Shown one piece after another: positions 26,727-35,624 of a DNA stretch of 64,000 nt. Both the position numbers and the translations under genes were made by a program. This DNA is from a bacterium (GTDB lineage: Bacteria; Bacteroidota; Ignavibacteria; SZUA-365): positions 107,507 to 171,506 of the forward strand of contig JAHLLD010000010.1 of the NCBI GenBank assembly GCA_020444325.1, in the 5' to 3' direction. The notes under the pieces are model-generated. The model was not told where the DNA came from and searched no databases. It worked only from the letters and a program-made list of their open reading frames with translations. How positions within the stretch are numbered: the stretch's first letter is position 1; the number at the start of each line of letters is the position of its first letter.

Positions 26727-26904
26727 CGACTACCTAACATCAACATATTTATCGCAGGTATCGCACTGATATTTCAATCTGACACATCAGGAAACACATT
26801 ACTGTATCACACTCAAAGAAACAACGAATCCCATGTTAAAAGGTTGAAAGGTTGTCCCTGGTCCCACAGGTGCACGGATCGGAGCACGAGAAAGCGGTGC
26901 ATCG

Positions 26905-27480
26905 CTACGCCACATCCGGGGAGCCGCCATCTGCCACGTCCATGCTGCACAATCGCTTCTTCTTTGATTCGAGCAAATGCGTGAGCCACCCGCGAAGAGA
27001 CTGCTCATGGAAGTCGAGATCCTCGTTCAGCCACTGGCTGCAGGAGTAGACTTTTTCAAACTGCTCCGCGGCATACCTCTCCAGGTCCTGTACGTCCTCC
27101 ACAGAGGCAAGCTGCTGCTCGATGATCAATTTGCCCGGAGTATGCAGCGTCGGTGCTTCAAGGCGGACGATGCGCGGGGCAAGCATGTGGTAGCGCCGGG
27201 GACGAAGCTGCAGCAAGCGCGACGGTCCACTGAATTGCTGCCATCGTTGGAAAAACATGCCCTTTGCGGAGCCTGTATCTCTTCCTGAGGAATGCACTTC
27301 CGGTTCTACGAGCAAGCGCTCAGGTCTGATTTTATCCAGAATATCTTCGACGAGATGATACACATCCCCTTCACAAAGCTGATCCCTGTCAAGCCTGAGT
27401 GCATGATACTCAGCCTGCCTTACCACGGTCCGATCGAAATAATCGTGTACCGTGCCCTCTGAAAACAGTGCCAGATCCAT
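26905..27480 (-). CDS. Unknown protein, first gene of the RecQ-like block
   Basis: A 191-aa soluble protein with no signal peptide or membrane segment. It begins MDLALFSEGTVHDYFDRTVV, has a central YHMLAPRIVRLEAP.LHTPGKLIIE beta-rich stretch, and a helical C-terminal part ending near SKKKRL. I do not recognise it with confidence. The combination of a beta-rich stretch followed by a W.NEDL...L...+.HLLESKKKRL helix faintly recalls N-terminal modules of some larger defence-associated proteins, but here no effector domain follows. GGGG precedes the ATG. It lies 178 bases upstream of the RecQ-like gene in the same direction. Confidence 0.6.
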   Translation of the reverse strand: MDLALFSEGTVHDYFDRTVVRQAEYHALRLDRDQLCEGDVYHLVEDILDKIRPERLLVEPEVHSSGRDTGSAKGMFFQRWQQFSGPSRLLQLRPRRYHMLAPRIVRLEAPTLHTPGKLIIEQQLASVEDVQDLERYAAEQFEKVYSCSQWLNEDLDFHEQSLRGWLTHLLESKKKRLCSMDVADGGSPDVA

Positions 27481-27738
27481 TCTTTACCCCATTGAAATTG
27501 TACGCCTCTCGGAAACACTGACTGCCACGCAACATTGCATTGCTGCACCTAAGGGCAATCCACTATTCCACACTTTACTTCCACGCACATACACCCTGCA
27601 GCAACCGATGATAATACCCAAAAGCGGCAATCAGGGCGTGCAATGCGCATGCAGTGATATTACTCGTGCAAATGACCTAGGCAAAAATACGTGAATAATT
27701 TCAGCTATACAAGCGTATTAGGACCGCTTTTTCCTGTT

Positions 27739-27792
27739 CGGTGTTCGCAGCACTACTTCGGTGTTCGCAGCACTACTTCGGTGTTCGCTGCA
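27739..27792. repeat. 20-bp tandem repeat, about 2.7 copies
   Basis: The unit CGGTGTTCGCAGCACTACTT occurs at 27739-27758 and 27759-27778 exactly, followed by a partial third copy (27779-27792, one change). It is unrelated in sequence to the 20-bp repeat at 19908 but has the same period and copy number. Confidence 0.9.
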
Positions 27793-27857
27793 CAGCCTTG
27801 GTTACAACAGCATGCTGCATGGTTTGACGACCAACAGGATTTTCGTGCCGTTTTTTC

Positions 27858-27886
27858 TTGACATTTAAATGCTAGCGATATATGTT
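27858..27886 (+). promoter_or_regulatory. Promoter of the octaheme cytochrome gene
   Basis: TTGACA (27858-27863), a 17-base spacer and TATGTT (27881-27886) match a sigma-70-type promoter. The cytochrome start codon lies about 145 bases downstream, leaving a long leader. Confidence 0.5.
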
Positions 27887-28030
27887 GCTATCAGCAATTA
27901 TTAATCCCGTTCAGGGTACTGCCGCCTTCTCCAGGCGGATTTCTTCAGCCTCATTGCTTGCTTCTAGCAAATATTCATACTATTACACATTTGCCCCCAC
28001 TATCTCAGCACCTATAAAGGATAACAAGCT

Positions 28031-29779
28031 ATGAAGATTTTCTACCCTGCTTTATGTGCCGCGATCCTGTCGCTGCTGGCCGGGAGCCTGTACGCGCAGC
28101 ATCCGGAAATGTCGACCTACAATGGTGCGGAAAGCTGTTACACCTGTCACAGTGGAGCGCTGCATTTTGACGCCAAAGAGAAGGCGATGGAAATCATGCA
28201 GACCGTGCACTACAAGTTCAAGGGCTGGGGCCAGAATGTGTATGACGGCGAAGGCAATCATCTGGTGAACGAAGAAAACGGAAAATGGACGCGCTATTGT
28301 GGGCTTCCCGGCTCCGTGGTGTCCATCAACTGGCTCGGCAACTTCTTTGAAGGAACGGTTCCGGGTGGCTGTTCACGATGCCATATCAGTGATGCTTCCA
28401 TGAATCCCGACCAGGGCGCCGCCAATCCTGACGAGGCATGGAAACGTATCGACTGCATGCTCTGTCATGCCAGCACCTATGTCGTCAACGGTGTGACCAT
28501 TGACGCCGCGGGCAAGCGCCTCGCGTACACGAACAATGACGGGAAGAAAGTCCTCCCCTATCCTTCCGGCGACGACCTGAAGACTTCGAGCAAGAGCATT
28601 CGCGAGGTTCCCTCCGCGGAAGCCTGCAGCCGCTGCCACAGCTACAATGGCGGGGGGTACACGTTCAAGCGGGGACTGGATTACCTCGTCGACGATCTGC
28701 ACTATGACAAGGGACTCACCTGCAGCAACTGTCACGAAACCGACAGTCACAAAATCGCACTCAGCAGACCGGATCCCGCACTGGTAGGCCGCGATGAAAT
28801 GAACGAGAATGATCTCGCAAAGAACGCCTGCACGCGCTGTCATACCACGGAGCCACATCAGGAAGGAAGTTCTGCGGCCCGTCTCAACGCCCATGTCGCG
28901 ACCATTGACTGCGCCACCTGTCATGTGCCTTTCCACAAAGGCATGACCAACAAGCGTTTCGACATCCCGGTCAAAGTCATGAGCGGTGACAAGTTCAAGC
29001 AGTGGAGTTTCCAGCTTGACTTCCTCGAGCCCACGCGTCCTTCGTACAAGTGGTTCAATGGAACAGTCGACCATGAGCATGTCAAGCCGCTCGGCTCGCG
29101 TGGTGATGGCAAGATCACGCCGTTCAAGCTCACCCGTGCCTATGTCCCTGTGGACAAGGCGACCGGAATCATGATCCCGTTGAAACTCGGTCTCGTTTTT
29201 GGTTCTCCTGAAAGCTCCACGATTGAAGAAATGGAAGCCAAAATTGACCTCTCGGTCCGCACCGGTGCGAAACTCACCGCTGCACGCTTCGGTTTCCCGC
29301 TCGACAACGATGGCAACTACACTGCGGAATACGAGTGGGAATGGGACGATATGTGGGGGAATCCCGGTCATGGCGTCGTGAAAGACGGACTCATCTGCGC
29401 GGATTGCCATACGGCATCGAGTATCATGCCGTTCGAAGATCTTGGATATTCGGAGGAACAGGCAGGCACGTTGCGGAGTATTGTGACGTCCACCGGCGAA
29501 GTGAAGGGCAGCCTGCACTTTGCGATCGGTCAGACCTTCCCGAATCCCGCTGCAGGCGAAACCGCCGTATCCTTCACCCTCCCGCGCAGCGGAAATGTGA
29601 CACTCGAGATTTATGACAACAGCGGACGCCGTGTGCAGTCCCTGCTTCAGCAGACTCAGTATGGCGCCGGGACACACTCCCTGCGTTTCGATGCCAGCTC
29701 ACTGCAGGATGGTGTGTACTTCTACGTCATCAATGCCGGTGGTCAGCGTCTGAGCAAGAAAATGGTGGTGATGAACTGA
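28031..29779 (+). CDS. Extracellular octaheme cytochrome c with T9SS sorting domain
   Basis: A 582-aa secreted cytochrome. The signal peptide covers residues 1-22. Eight CxxCH haem sites are visible, at about residues 36-40, 114-118, 142-146, 199-203, 231-235, 267-271, 294-298 and 456-460. The number and spacing recall octaheme tetrathionate reductase-type cytochromes rather than hydroxylamine oxidoreductase, but this is not certain. Residues about 500-582 form a type A T9SS sorting domain (QTFPNPAAGETAVSFTLP...LEIYDNSGRRV...GVYFYVINAGGQ). The protein should therefore be exported through the outer membrane and held at the cell surface. No partner cytochromes are adjacent. Confidence 0.88.
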   Translation: MKIFYPALCAAILSLLAGSLYAQHPEMSTYNGAESCYTCHSGALHFDAKEKAMEIMQTVHYKFKGWGQNVYDGEGNHLVNEENGKWTRYCGLPGSVVSINWLGNFFEGTVPGGCSRCHISDASMNPDQGAANPDEAWKRIDCMLCHASTYVVNGVTIDAAGKRLAYTNNDGKKVLPYPSGDDLKTSSKSIREVPSAEACSRCHSYNGGGYTFKRGLDYLVDDLHYDKGLTCSNCHETDSHKIALSRPDPALVGRDEMNENDLAKNACTRCHTTEPHQEGSSAARLNAHVATIDCATCHVPFHKGMTNKRFDIPVKVMSGDKFKQWSFQLDFLEPTRPSYKWFNGTVDHEHVKPLGSRGDGKITPFKLTRAYVPVDKATGIMIPLKLGLVFGSPESSTIEEMEAKIDLSVRTGAKLTAARFGFPLDNDGNYTAEYEWEWDDMWGNPGHGVVKDGLICADCHTASSIMPFEDLGYSEEQAGTLRSIVTSTGEVKGSLHFAIGQTFPNPAAGETAVSFTLPRSGNVTLEIYDNSGRRVQSLLQQTQYGAGTHSLRFDASSLQDGVYFYVINAGGQRLSKKMVVMN

Positions 29780-29806
29780 CGGGTCATCAGTTCGTAATCT
29801 CTCCTG

Positions 29807-29844
29807 AAAAGGCCCCCTTCCCGTGCTCCGGAAGGGGGCCTTTT
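29807..29844 (+). terminator. Intrinsic terminator after the cytochrome gene
   Basis: AAAAGGCCCCCTTCC pairs with GGAAGGGGGCCTTTT around a short loop. Flanking A and T runs let it serve both the cytochrome (plus) and the converging DUF4956 operon (minus). Confidence 0.85.
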
Positions 29845-29875
29845 CATAAACCTCATCCACGTCTGTCACGCAGAT

Positions 29876-30550
29876 TCAGTACTGTTCCTCATCATAGTAC
29901 AGATTGATCTGACGGACACCAGGAACAGCACGGAGATCCCTGAGAAAATCCTGATTTCTATCCTGCTTCCTCAACTGCACGAAATACGAGAGCAGAAGCG
30001 CATCCGAATCATCCGCGGTCTTGACGTTGACCACGCGGTGCTGACGACAATGTTTGTCAAGCACCTGGATGTAGGGGGGATCCGCAGTGCCATTCTGCCG
30101 GGCGGAAAACTGCAGAAGATATTCCCTTCCAACACCGGTGAAACTCCGTGATCGCGCCAGCACGAAGACGATGCCCCCGATAAACAGCGTTCCGACCACC
30201 GCAATCATCCTCGCACCCGCCCCCGCCGCAAGCCCCGCAGCGAGTCCGAAAAAGATGAATACAATGTCGTACGTCTCCTTGACGGCCGTGCGGAATCGAA
30301 TGATGGACATCGCACCGACGAGGCCGAACGCGCGGGCAAGATTGTTGCCGATGATCATGATCACCATCGTCGTGATAACGGTCAGCAGCACAATTGAATG
30401 CACATAGGACATGGTATATCCGGGGCCCTTGTACGTCCTGCGATATACGAATGCGATGAACATGCCGCACAACATGGACACGAGCAGATTCGCAACGATG
30501 TCTTCGAGCGTAATCTGGAAAATCTGGAGATTTTGAAAATCAGAAAACAT
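29876..30550 (-). CDS. DUF4956 membrane protein
   Basis: A 224-aa protein of the DUF4956 family: about four transmembrane helices (residues about 15-135) with the conserved NNLARAFGLVGAMSIIRFRTAVKE block between them, then a soluble C-terminal domain of about 85 residues. DUF4956 proteins are frequently encoded beside VTC-domain polyphosphate polymerase-like proteins and CotH kinases, as here. The start ATG overlaps the VTC stop (ATGTTTTCTGA, 11 bases), so translation is probably coupled and the two proteins likely form a membrane complex. Last gene of the operon. Function unknown. Confidence 0.88.
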   Translation of the reverse strand: MFSDFQNLQIFQITLEDIVANLLVSMLCGMFIAFVYRRTYKGPGYTMSYVHSIVLLTVITTMVIMIIGNNLARAFGLVGAMSIIRFRTAVKETYDIVFIFFGLAAGLAAGAGARMIAVVGTLFIGGIVFVLARSRSFTGVGREYLLQFSARQNGTADPPYIQVLDKHCRQHRVVNVKTADDSDALLLSYFVQLRKQDRNQDFLRDLRAVPGVRQINLYYDEEQY

Positions 30551-31376
30551 CTGTCGCTGCCGGGGTTTGAAACTGGGTAAACATACATGAGAGATGCCGT
30601 GCCGCACGTTCGCTTCGATCCAGCGCGGTTCCGGTGAAGCAGCTGCTCCGCGCATCATGACTCAGCGCATCGATACAGATCGTGTATTTGGAAAGTGCGA
30701 GCCGCTGAAGGTTGTACTCACGGATAATATTGCGCATCCACATCGGGACACCGATAGTGAACTTGACCTCGAGTATGCCATGCGTTTTCATTGCGGGACG
30801 CGCTTTACTGTCGTCAAACATGCGCGTCAACCCGGGGTACATCTCTCCCCGGATGCTGGTATCAAGCGTGATGCGAAGGTCGAAGTTCTCAACACCGGCG
30901 AACGCGCTTCGCTCGTAGTTGATAAGTACCACGGGCCGTAACTGTTTGCGCACGCAATAGTACATCCAGCGGCGCGCATTGCTGCGATCAACGCCGGCCC
31001 CGGTGCCGCTGCGTATATAATGCATGTAGCTGTTCTCGGTGAACAGGGCGGGAAGATTTCGGTACAGAACGGGTGCACGGTATTTCGTCAGCAGTGCTCC
31101 ATCCTTCTGCTTGATTTCAAGGAACGCGACGCTCGAGGGAGTCTCATTTCCATAAACGCGGATCCTGAACTTTTGGCGTTTCCGCACTCCTTCGACTTTC
31201 TGATCGTATGCACGATAGCGGATACTGTCGAAATACACTGAGCGAATCGTATAACGGCCATCCGCTTCGCGCACCGCATAGGGATCGAGTGGACACATTT
31301 CCTCGATTCGGCTTCGCAGCGTTTCATAGAGATCGAGCGGGAACAGGTATTTGTATTCAAATTTCGGGTATGCCAT
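30540..31376 (-). CDS. VTC-domain protein (polyphosphate polymerase-like, CYTH fold)
   Basis: A 278-aa cytoplasmic protein with the VTC/CYTH tunnel-fold pattern: an initial E.KY motif (FEYKYLFP), YTIRSVYFDS, RKRQKFRIRVYG, FLEIKQK, YERSAF, LRITLD, LEVKF and a late SKY. These basic and acidic strands bind triphosphate and metal in yeast Vtc4, which makes polyphosphate from ATP. The same activity is plausible but unproven here. It is 2 bases downstream of the HlyD-like gene and overlaps the DUF4956 gene. The usual VTC length is matched. Confidence 0.87.
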   Translation of the reverse strand: MAYPKFEYKYLFPLDLYETLRSRIEEMCPLDPYAVREADGRYTIRSVYFDSIRYRAYDQKVEGVRKRQKFRIRVYGNETPSSVAFLEIKQKDGALLTKYRAPVLYRNLPALFTENSYMHYIRSGTGAGVDRSNARRWMYYCVRKQLRPVVLINYERSAFAGVENFDLRITLDTSIRGEMYPGLTRMFDDSKARPAMKTHGILEVKFTIGVPMWMRNIIREYNLQRLALSKYTICIDALSHDARSSCFTGTALDRSERAARHLSCMFTQFQTPAATDVF

Positions 31377-31378
31377 GC

Positions 31379-32440
31379 CTACTCCAGCAATCCGCCAAGA
31401 AAATCAATAATTGCTGCGCCAAGCGACATGGGTTCTGCAGTCACACTGCACTGTGTTACGAGTCCATGCGGCAGATTGCCATCCTGTTTCGTTACACGCG
31501 CCACGATCATGGTAATAGCTTTCCCATCGAAGTACGTGACTTGCCCGTCATCACGGATGACGCGGGCTTTGCCGCTGACACCGAGTTCATCTGCCTGAAA
31601 CGCAACCACGGCATCTGCCGGAATATTCGGCCGCTCCGAGAGCTCAACCGGCATGAAAAGCAGCGCTTCCGCAGCATCGTCCACAATCAGCAGCGTATCC
31701 GCTGCCCGTGTAGCCCGAAGCGCACCGCTGATCGGCGCGACATGCGATGCCAGGGCGAGACGCTGCTGCATTGCCCGCAACTCTCCGCGAATGGCATCAA
31801 GTTCTTCCTTCCGCTGAAGCAGGTCCTCCGTTTTCATACCACTCGACACGGCAGTCAGACGGGCTTCGGCGATCGAAACACTGATACGCAGCATTTCAAG
31901 TTGATTTTCCGCACGTTCATACTCTTCGTCGGAAATAAGTTTGCGCTCGTGTAATTCCTTTTGCCGCTGAAACACCACCTGCTGTTCATCGACTGCTTTT
32001 CGTGCGTAGAGAAGCTCACGTTCTGCAGCCTCGACCAATGAAGGTTTTTCACCGGTTCTTGCAGATTCATATGCTGCTTCCGCAACGCGCAGCGATCCCT
32101 GCAGTGTGGCGATTTCATACTCAACGTCCGTCGAGTAGGTCCATGCCACCGTATCCCCTTTTGAAACGGTTCCCCTTTGTGCGAGATCAGACAGCGTGAA
32201 TCGAAGTGCATCACCACGTTCGAGCTGTGTGATATTGTAGCGCTGGACATGCCCCGTTTCGTTGTCACGAAGAATGGAGACGATCATGCCATTGTCGTTG
32301 CGCATCAACACCCAGGATTTCGACGGAATCAGCTTCCCCTGCGTGCTGATGCTCTTCGGGATTTCGAGCGGAAGCAGCAGCAGCGAGAGGATGATTGCAA
32401 TTCCTCCGATAGAGAGCCGTGTTTTCTGCGTATGCGACAT
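31379..32440 (-). CDS. HlyD/membrane-fusion-type periplasmic adaptor
   Basis: A 353-aa protein with one N-terminal membrane anchor (residues about 10-28), a short lipoyl-like half (STQGKLIPSKSW), a long coiled-coil hairpin (about 100-220, including RQKELHERKLISDEEYERAENQLEM, a typical adaptor hairpin pattern) and a C-terminal beta region. Such adaptors bridge inner-membrane transporters to outer-membrane channels, but neither an ABC/RND pump nor a TolC homologue is beside it. The start at 32440 has GAGG upstream; a longer frame lacks one. It is sandwiched between the ASST-like and VTC genes with gaps of 14 and 2 bases. Confidence 0.8.
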   Translation of the reverse strand: MSHTQKTRLSIGGIAIILSLLLLPLEIPKSISTQGKLIPSKSWVLMRNDNGMIVSILRDNETGHVQRYNITQLERGDALRFTLSDLAQRGTVSKGDTVAWTYSTDVEYEIATLQGSLRVAEAAYESARTGEKPSLVEAAERELLYARKAVDEQQVVFQRQKELHERKLISDEEYERAENQLEMLRISVSIAEARLTAVSSGMKTEDLLQRKEELDAIRGELRAMQQRLALASHVAPISGALRATRAADTLLIVDDAAEALLFMPVELSERPNIPADAVVAFQADELGVSGKARVIRDDGQVTYFDGKAITMIVARVTKQDGNLPHGLVTQCSVTAEPMSLGAAIIDFLGGLLE

Positions 32441-32454
32441 GCGCTGATCCTCGG

Positions 32455-34017
32455 TCAGGGTTGTGCGTAAACGATGCGGCCGGCGGTCTGTGCATTGGGT
32501 GACCGTACGGTGTATAGATAGATACCGGATGGTTGCTGAATCCCATCGGCATCCCGTCCATTCCACGTCACCTGCTGCACGGCACTGTCACCAGCATCAA
32601 TTTCAAAGCGCCGAATCTGTCGTCCGAGCATGTTGTATATCACAACTTCAACTGTGCATTGATACGCCGTGGTGATTTCAAGGGTGATGCGCGATTGAAA
32701 GGGATTGGGGTACGTCGAGACGCTGAGGACTTCAGGATATGCACCGCCCGCTTCGATGCCTGTGCTGACCAGCGACGCAACACCGGGATAGTCACGGCCA
32801 TACCGCAGCGCCCTGGCGATCTCGGCGTGCCAGTTATAATCCCATACCTGATTCCCCTGGGCATCGACCTCGAACAGGTAGCCCGAAGTCGCCTCCGTTA
32901 TGAAGGTGTTGCCATTGGGCAGCCGCTGATTACCACCGAGATGGTTGGAATAAAACGTGGAACCGTTCTGATAGGTCCATACCGGGGCAGCCGGACCAAA
33001 CGCTCCGTTGTCGAGGACATAGGCTCCGTCCTGATCGACGGACGGAACAATCTCCGTCACCACGGAAGCACGGCTCCTGCTGTTATTATTGAACGCCAGG
33101 ATATGCCCTGCACCGGGACAACCCTGCGGGATCCAGTATGAGCAATGCACGACATCGAACAGATCCGTTCCAGGAGCATCGTAATTGGATGGCTGTCCCC
33201 AGCGATACAGCAGATCGCCACCTTTCCCCGCATTGCCTCCCGTACTCCCGGCAGCCTGCGCCGTCGTTGTGCTATGGTCTATGACATAGATTTCATTCAT
33301 GAAATGCGAGCTGATAACGATCTGGTCTTTCTCGGGATTATAGCTGATCCCGTTGATGTGCAGCCAGTCACCGCCCCCCGGACCCAGGTTCGATCCGAGG
33401 TTGACGTCGATGCGTTCGGGATGATCGGAAATGACACCGTAATTCGGTTTGGAGGGATCCGTGTCCTGCACGAGGTGATCCCAGGCATGCCACTCCCACA
33501 CGATACTTGCACCGCCAGCGCCGTCGGGCTGCACTTCGATGATATGATCCGGCCAGATCGTACGTGCACTGCTCCGGCCCATCGCCGTCGCCTCGGCAGC
33601 GGATTTCACTTCCCACGCGATAAGCAGCACGTTGCCGTTGGGCATGGGTTCCAGGTCGTGATGCGTCACGTATGTACTACCCGCATAGTCGAATGACCAC
33701 ACGAGATTGCCATCCCAGTCCACTTCCTCAATGCGTCCCGCGCTTGCTGCGCCGCGAAGTGCAGGAATCGATGTGGCACATGGACGCAGAAGATGGCCGC
33801 TCGGGAGCAGGTACACTGAGTAGCCCCCGTTCCGCGAGTGATTCCAGGTATGCACGGTACTGCCCGCCATATCCACCAGATAGGTAGTACGACTGTTGTT
33901 CGGATTGAACAGCGTATATCCCTCATAGGCACTGCTCTGTGCGTGTGATGCGAGAGGCAGGGAAAGGAAAAGGGAAACAAGTATGATCGGGATGGGAACG
34001 TATCGTTGCGTGCGCAT
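32455..34017 (-). CDS. Arylsulfotransferase (ASST)-like secreted beta-propeller with T9SS tail
   Basis: A 520-aa exported protein. The signal peptide ends near SHAQ. Residues about 30-420 match the arylsulfotransferase-like propeller family: repeated blades with VDWDGNLVWSFD, THHDLEPMPNGNVLLIAWE, WEWHAWDHLVQD, NGISYNPEKDQIVIS and HLGGNQRLPNGNTFITEA. The family transfers sulfate between phenols, though many members are not tested. Residues about 440-520 are a T9SS sorting domain (VSTYPNPFQSRITLEI). It is probably displayed at the cell surface. The gene is in the middle of the six-gene operon. Confidence 0.83.
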   Translation of the reverse strand: MRTQRYVPIPIILVSLFLSLPLASHAQSSAYEGYTLFNPNNSRTTYLVDMAGSTVHTWNHSRNGGYSVYLLPSGHLLRPCATSIPALRGAASAGRIEEVDWDGNLVWSFDYAGSTYVTHHDLEPMPNGNVLLIAWEVKSAAEATAMGRSSARTIWPDHIIEVQPDGAGGASIVWEWHAWDHLVQDTDPSKPNYGVISDHPERIDVNLGSNLGPGGGDWLHINGISYNPEKDQIVISSHFMNEIYVIDHSTTTAQAAGSTGGNAGKGGDLLYRWGQPSNYDAPGTDLFDVVHCSYWIPQGCPGAGHILAFNNNSRSRASVVTEIVPSVDQDGAYVLDNGAFGPAAPVWTYQNGSTFYSNHLGGNQRLPNGNTFITEATSGYLFEVDAQGNQVWDYNWHAEIARALRYGRDYPGVASLVSTGIEAGGAYPEVLSVSTYPNPFQSRITLEITTAYQCTVEVVIYNMLGRQIRRFEIDAGDSAVQQVTWNGRDADGIQQPSGIYLYTVRSPNAQTAGRIVYAQP

Positions 34018-34056
34018 GATTGCATTAATTGGATGTATGTGAAAGGTGGGCCGGAA

Positions 34057-35601
34057 TCAGTGTTGAATCAGGATGGGACGCTGCACGAGTTCGATGCTGC
34101 CGCTTTCCTCCTGCAATTGAAGATGAAGCACGTACCATCCAACGGTGAAGGCTGCAACATCCAGCGGGTAGGTCTGCACGCCGCTTTGCATCATCACCTG
34201 TCGCTGATACACAGTGCGCCCAAGCGCGTCGACCAGGCGAAGCGTCAGCAGTCCACCATCGAGTGATTGAACCTGGAAGGTACCGTGATCTCGCAATGGA
34301 TACGGCCAGATGCCATTGAGTGAAAAACGCGTTGCGCTTCCTTCGAGGCGCTCGACCGCGGTATAGACATCGAGCTGCGCACGCAGCTCCACGATGCGCG
34401 CCTGCATCAACCCCAGCACAGCAGGAATTCTCATGCCGAGTCCGACCACAACCTCTTCACTCAGATTGTCGAGGAAAGCCTCATACGAGTAAAGCTTGTT
34501 TTCATCGGCGGCCACATAGGGGTCGATCAGCGTGCGATACTGTGCGGCACGGACGGCAAGCGAATCAATCGAGGCGGGGCCATCAATCATCGCGCGAATG
34601 GCCCGAATATATGCCGCGAACAGCTGCGGGTTTTCGAGTATGCGGCGATTCAATGGCCTGCGATCGAGATTGGAAATATTGAATACGTCCTGCCTCACAA
34701 TGTCCCAGCTGTTGCTGTAGGCACCGAAGGCCTCATTCAAATCCCATGGGAGTATGTTGAACTGTCCGGTGATCTCGTCATCATAGAGATAGAAATTCCT
34801 GCCCGAACCTGAATAGCTGTCAAAATTCGAGAGCACCATGTTGAACGCGAGCAGATGCGTGACGGATTCATAGTTCAACCAACCTTCGAGCGTTGAATAG
34901 AAGGACGCATCCGCTTCGTTGTTGAGAAGATCAAGCATGGTGATCAGACGGGACCAATCGTCCTCCTTCTCGTTCGTCTGCAGCTCGAGCTCCTCCCGAT
35001 AATCATCCGCTGTCGATCCCCTGTATTCGAGTGTGGCACCGTCATCCGACGCTTTGTAAAGGTTGAAATCATTGTCTTCATAATGCCGCTTCAGGAAGGT
35101 CTTGTCTACCTGCTCAACCTGCACATAGAGGCCGAGCAGCTCACCATCAATCTCGATCGCAGCGTACGCACTGCGGGAAGCCGGGATATAAGCCCCAATG
35201 ACACCGTAAGCCAGCATCTCACGAACGAAACTCGGGTCCTTCACACAATTACTGAAATTGAGTTTCTTGACGCCGTAGCAGGTCTGGTCGTCCTTATATT
35301 TATCGAACTTGAATTTCAGCGGTTTCTTCGGAGTGCCGCGGGACATCTGGTAGGAGGAATTTCCCTTGTACCGCACGCCGACACTGTCGAAAACGAGACC
35401 GTTGTACTCCAGCCGCGCCGGCATGTACTCTTCACCGTTTTCATAATTGTAGCGGAGGCTGTCTTCATAGCCTTCCACGTAAAAATGCAGATTCCAGGTG
35501 TGGACGACCTGCTGATCGAAGAGCATGTCGGTGGAATCCGCCTCCTGTGCGTGAAGCTGCGGGGCGATGATGAGGAACAGTATGAGAATCAGGAATCGCA
35601 T
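34057..35601 (-). CDS. CotH-family extracellular protein kinase-like protein with C-terminal sorting domain
   Basis: A 514-aa secreted protein: signal peptide (residues 1-18), then a CotH kinase-like domain. Conserved features include VGVRYKGNSSYQ, KPLKFKFDKY, GLYVQVEQVDKTFLKRH, the catalytic-loop-like NFDSYSGSGRNFYLYDD and the metal-binding LPWDLNEAFG. CotH proteins are atypical kinases that phosphorylate secreted or spore-coat proteins. The last 80 residues (WPYPLRDHGTFQVQSLDGGLLTLRLVDALGRTV) resemble a T9SS tail. It lies 23 bases after the SUMF1-like gene and 39 bases before the ASST-like gene. Confidence 0.87.
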   Translation of the reverse strand: MRFLILILFLIIAPQLHAQEADSTDMLFDQQVVHTWNLHFYVEGYEDSLRYNYENGEEYMPARLEYNGLVFDSVGVRYKGNSSYQMSRGTPKKPLKFKFDKYKDDQTCYGVKKLNFSNCVKDPSFVREMLAYGVIGAYIPASRSAYAAIEIDGELLGLYVQVEQVDKTFLKRHYEDNDFNLYKASDDGATLEYRGSTADDYREELELQTNEKEDDWSRLITMLDLLNNEADASFYSTLEGWLNYESVTHLLAFNMVLSNFDSYSGSGRNFYLYDDEITGQFNILPWDLNEAFGAYSNSWDIVRQDVFNISNLDRRPLNRRILENPQLFAAYIRAIRAMIDGPASIDSLAVRAAQYRTLIDPYVAADENKLYSYEAFLDNLSEEVVVGLGMRIPAVLGLMQARIVELRAQLDVYTAVERLEGSATRFSLNGIWPYPLRDHGTFQVQSLDGGLLTLRLVDALGRTVYQRQVMMQSGVQTYPLDVAAFTVGWYVLHLQLQEESGSIELVQRPILIQH

Positions 35602-35624
35602 GGATCAGCTGTCTGGTCTGGTGA

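Larger units (their letters stand above)
27481..28030. other. 550-base divergent intergenic region
   Basis: The region separates the RecQ-like block (minus) from the cytochrome gene (plus). No gene is supported. It contains a 20-bp tandem repeat, a consensus-like promoter for the cytochrome and AT-rich sequence. Base composition is clearly more AT-rich than in the flanking genes. Confidence 0.6.

Noticed and set aside
27739..27792. Possible CRISPR or attachment site
   Set aside because: Only 2.7 contiguous copies of a 20-base unit with no spacers, no tRNA or integrase nearby.
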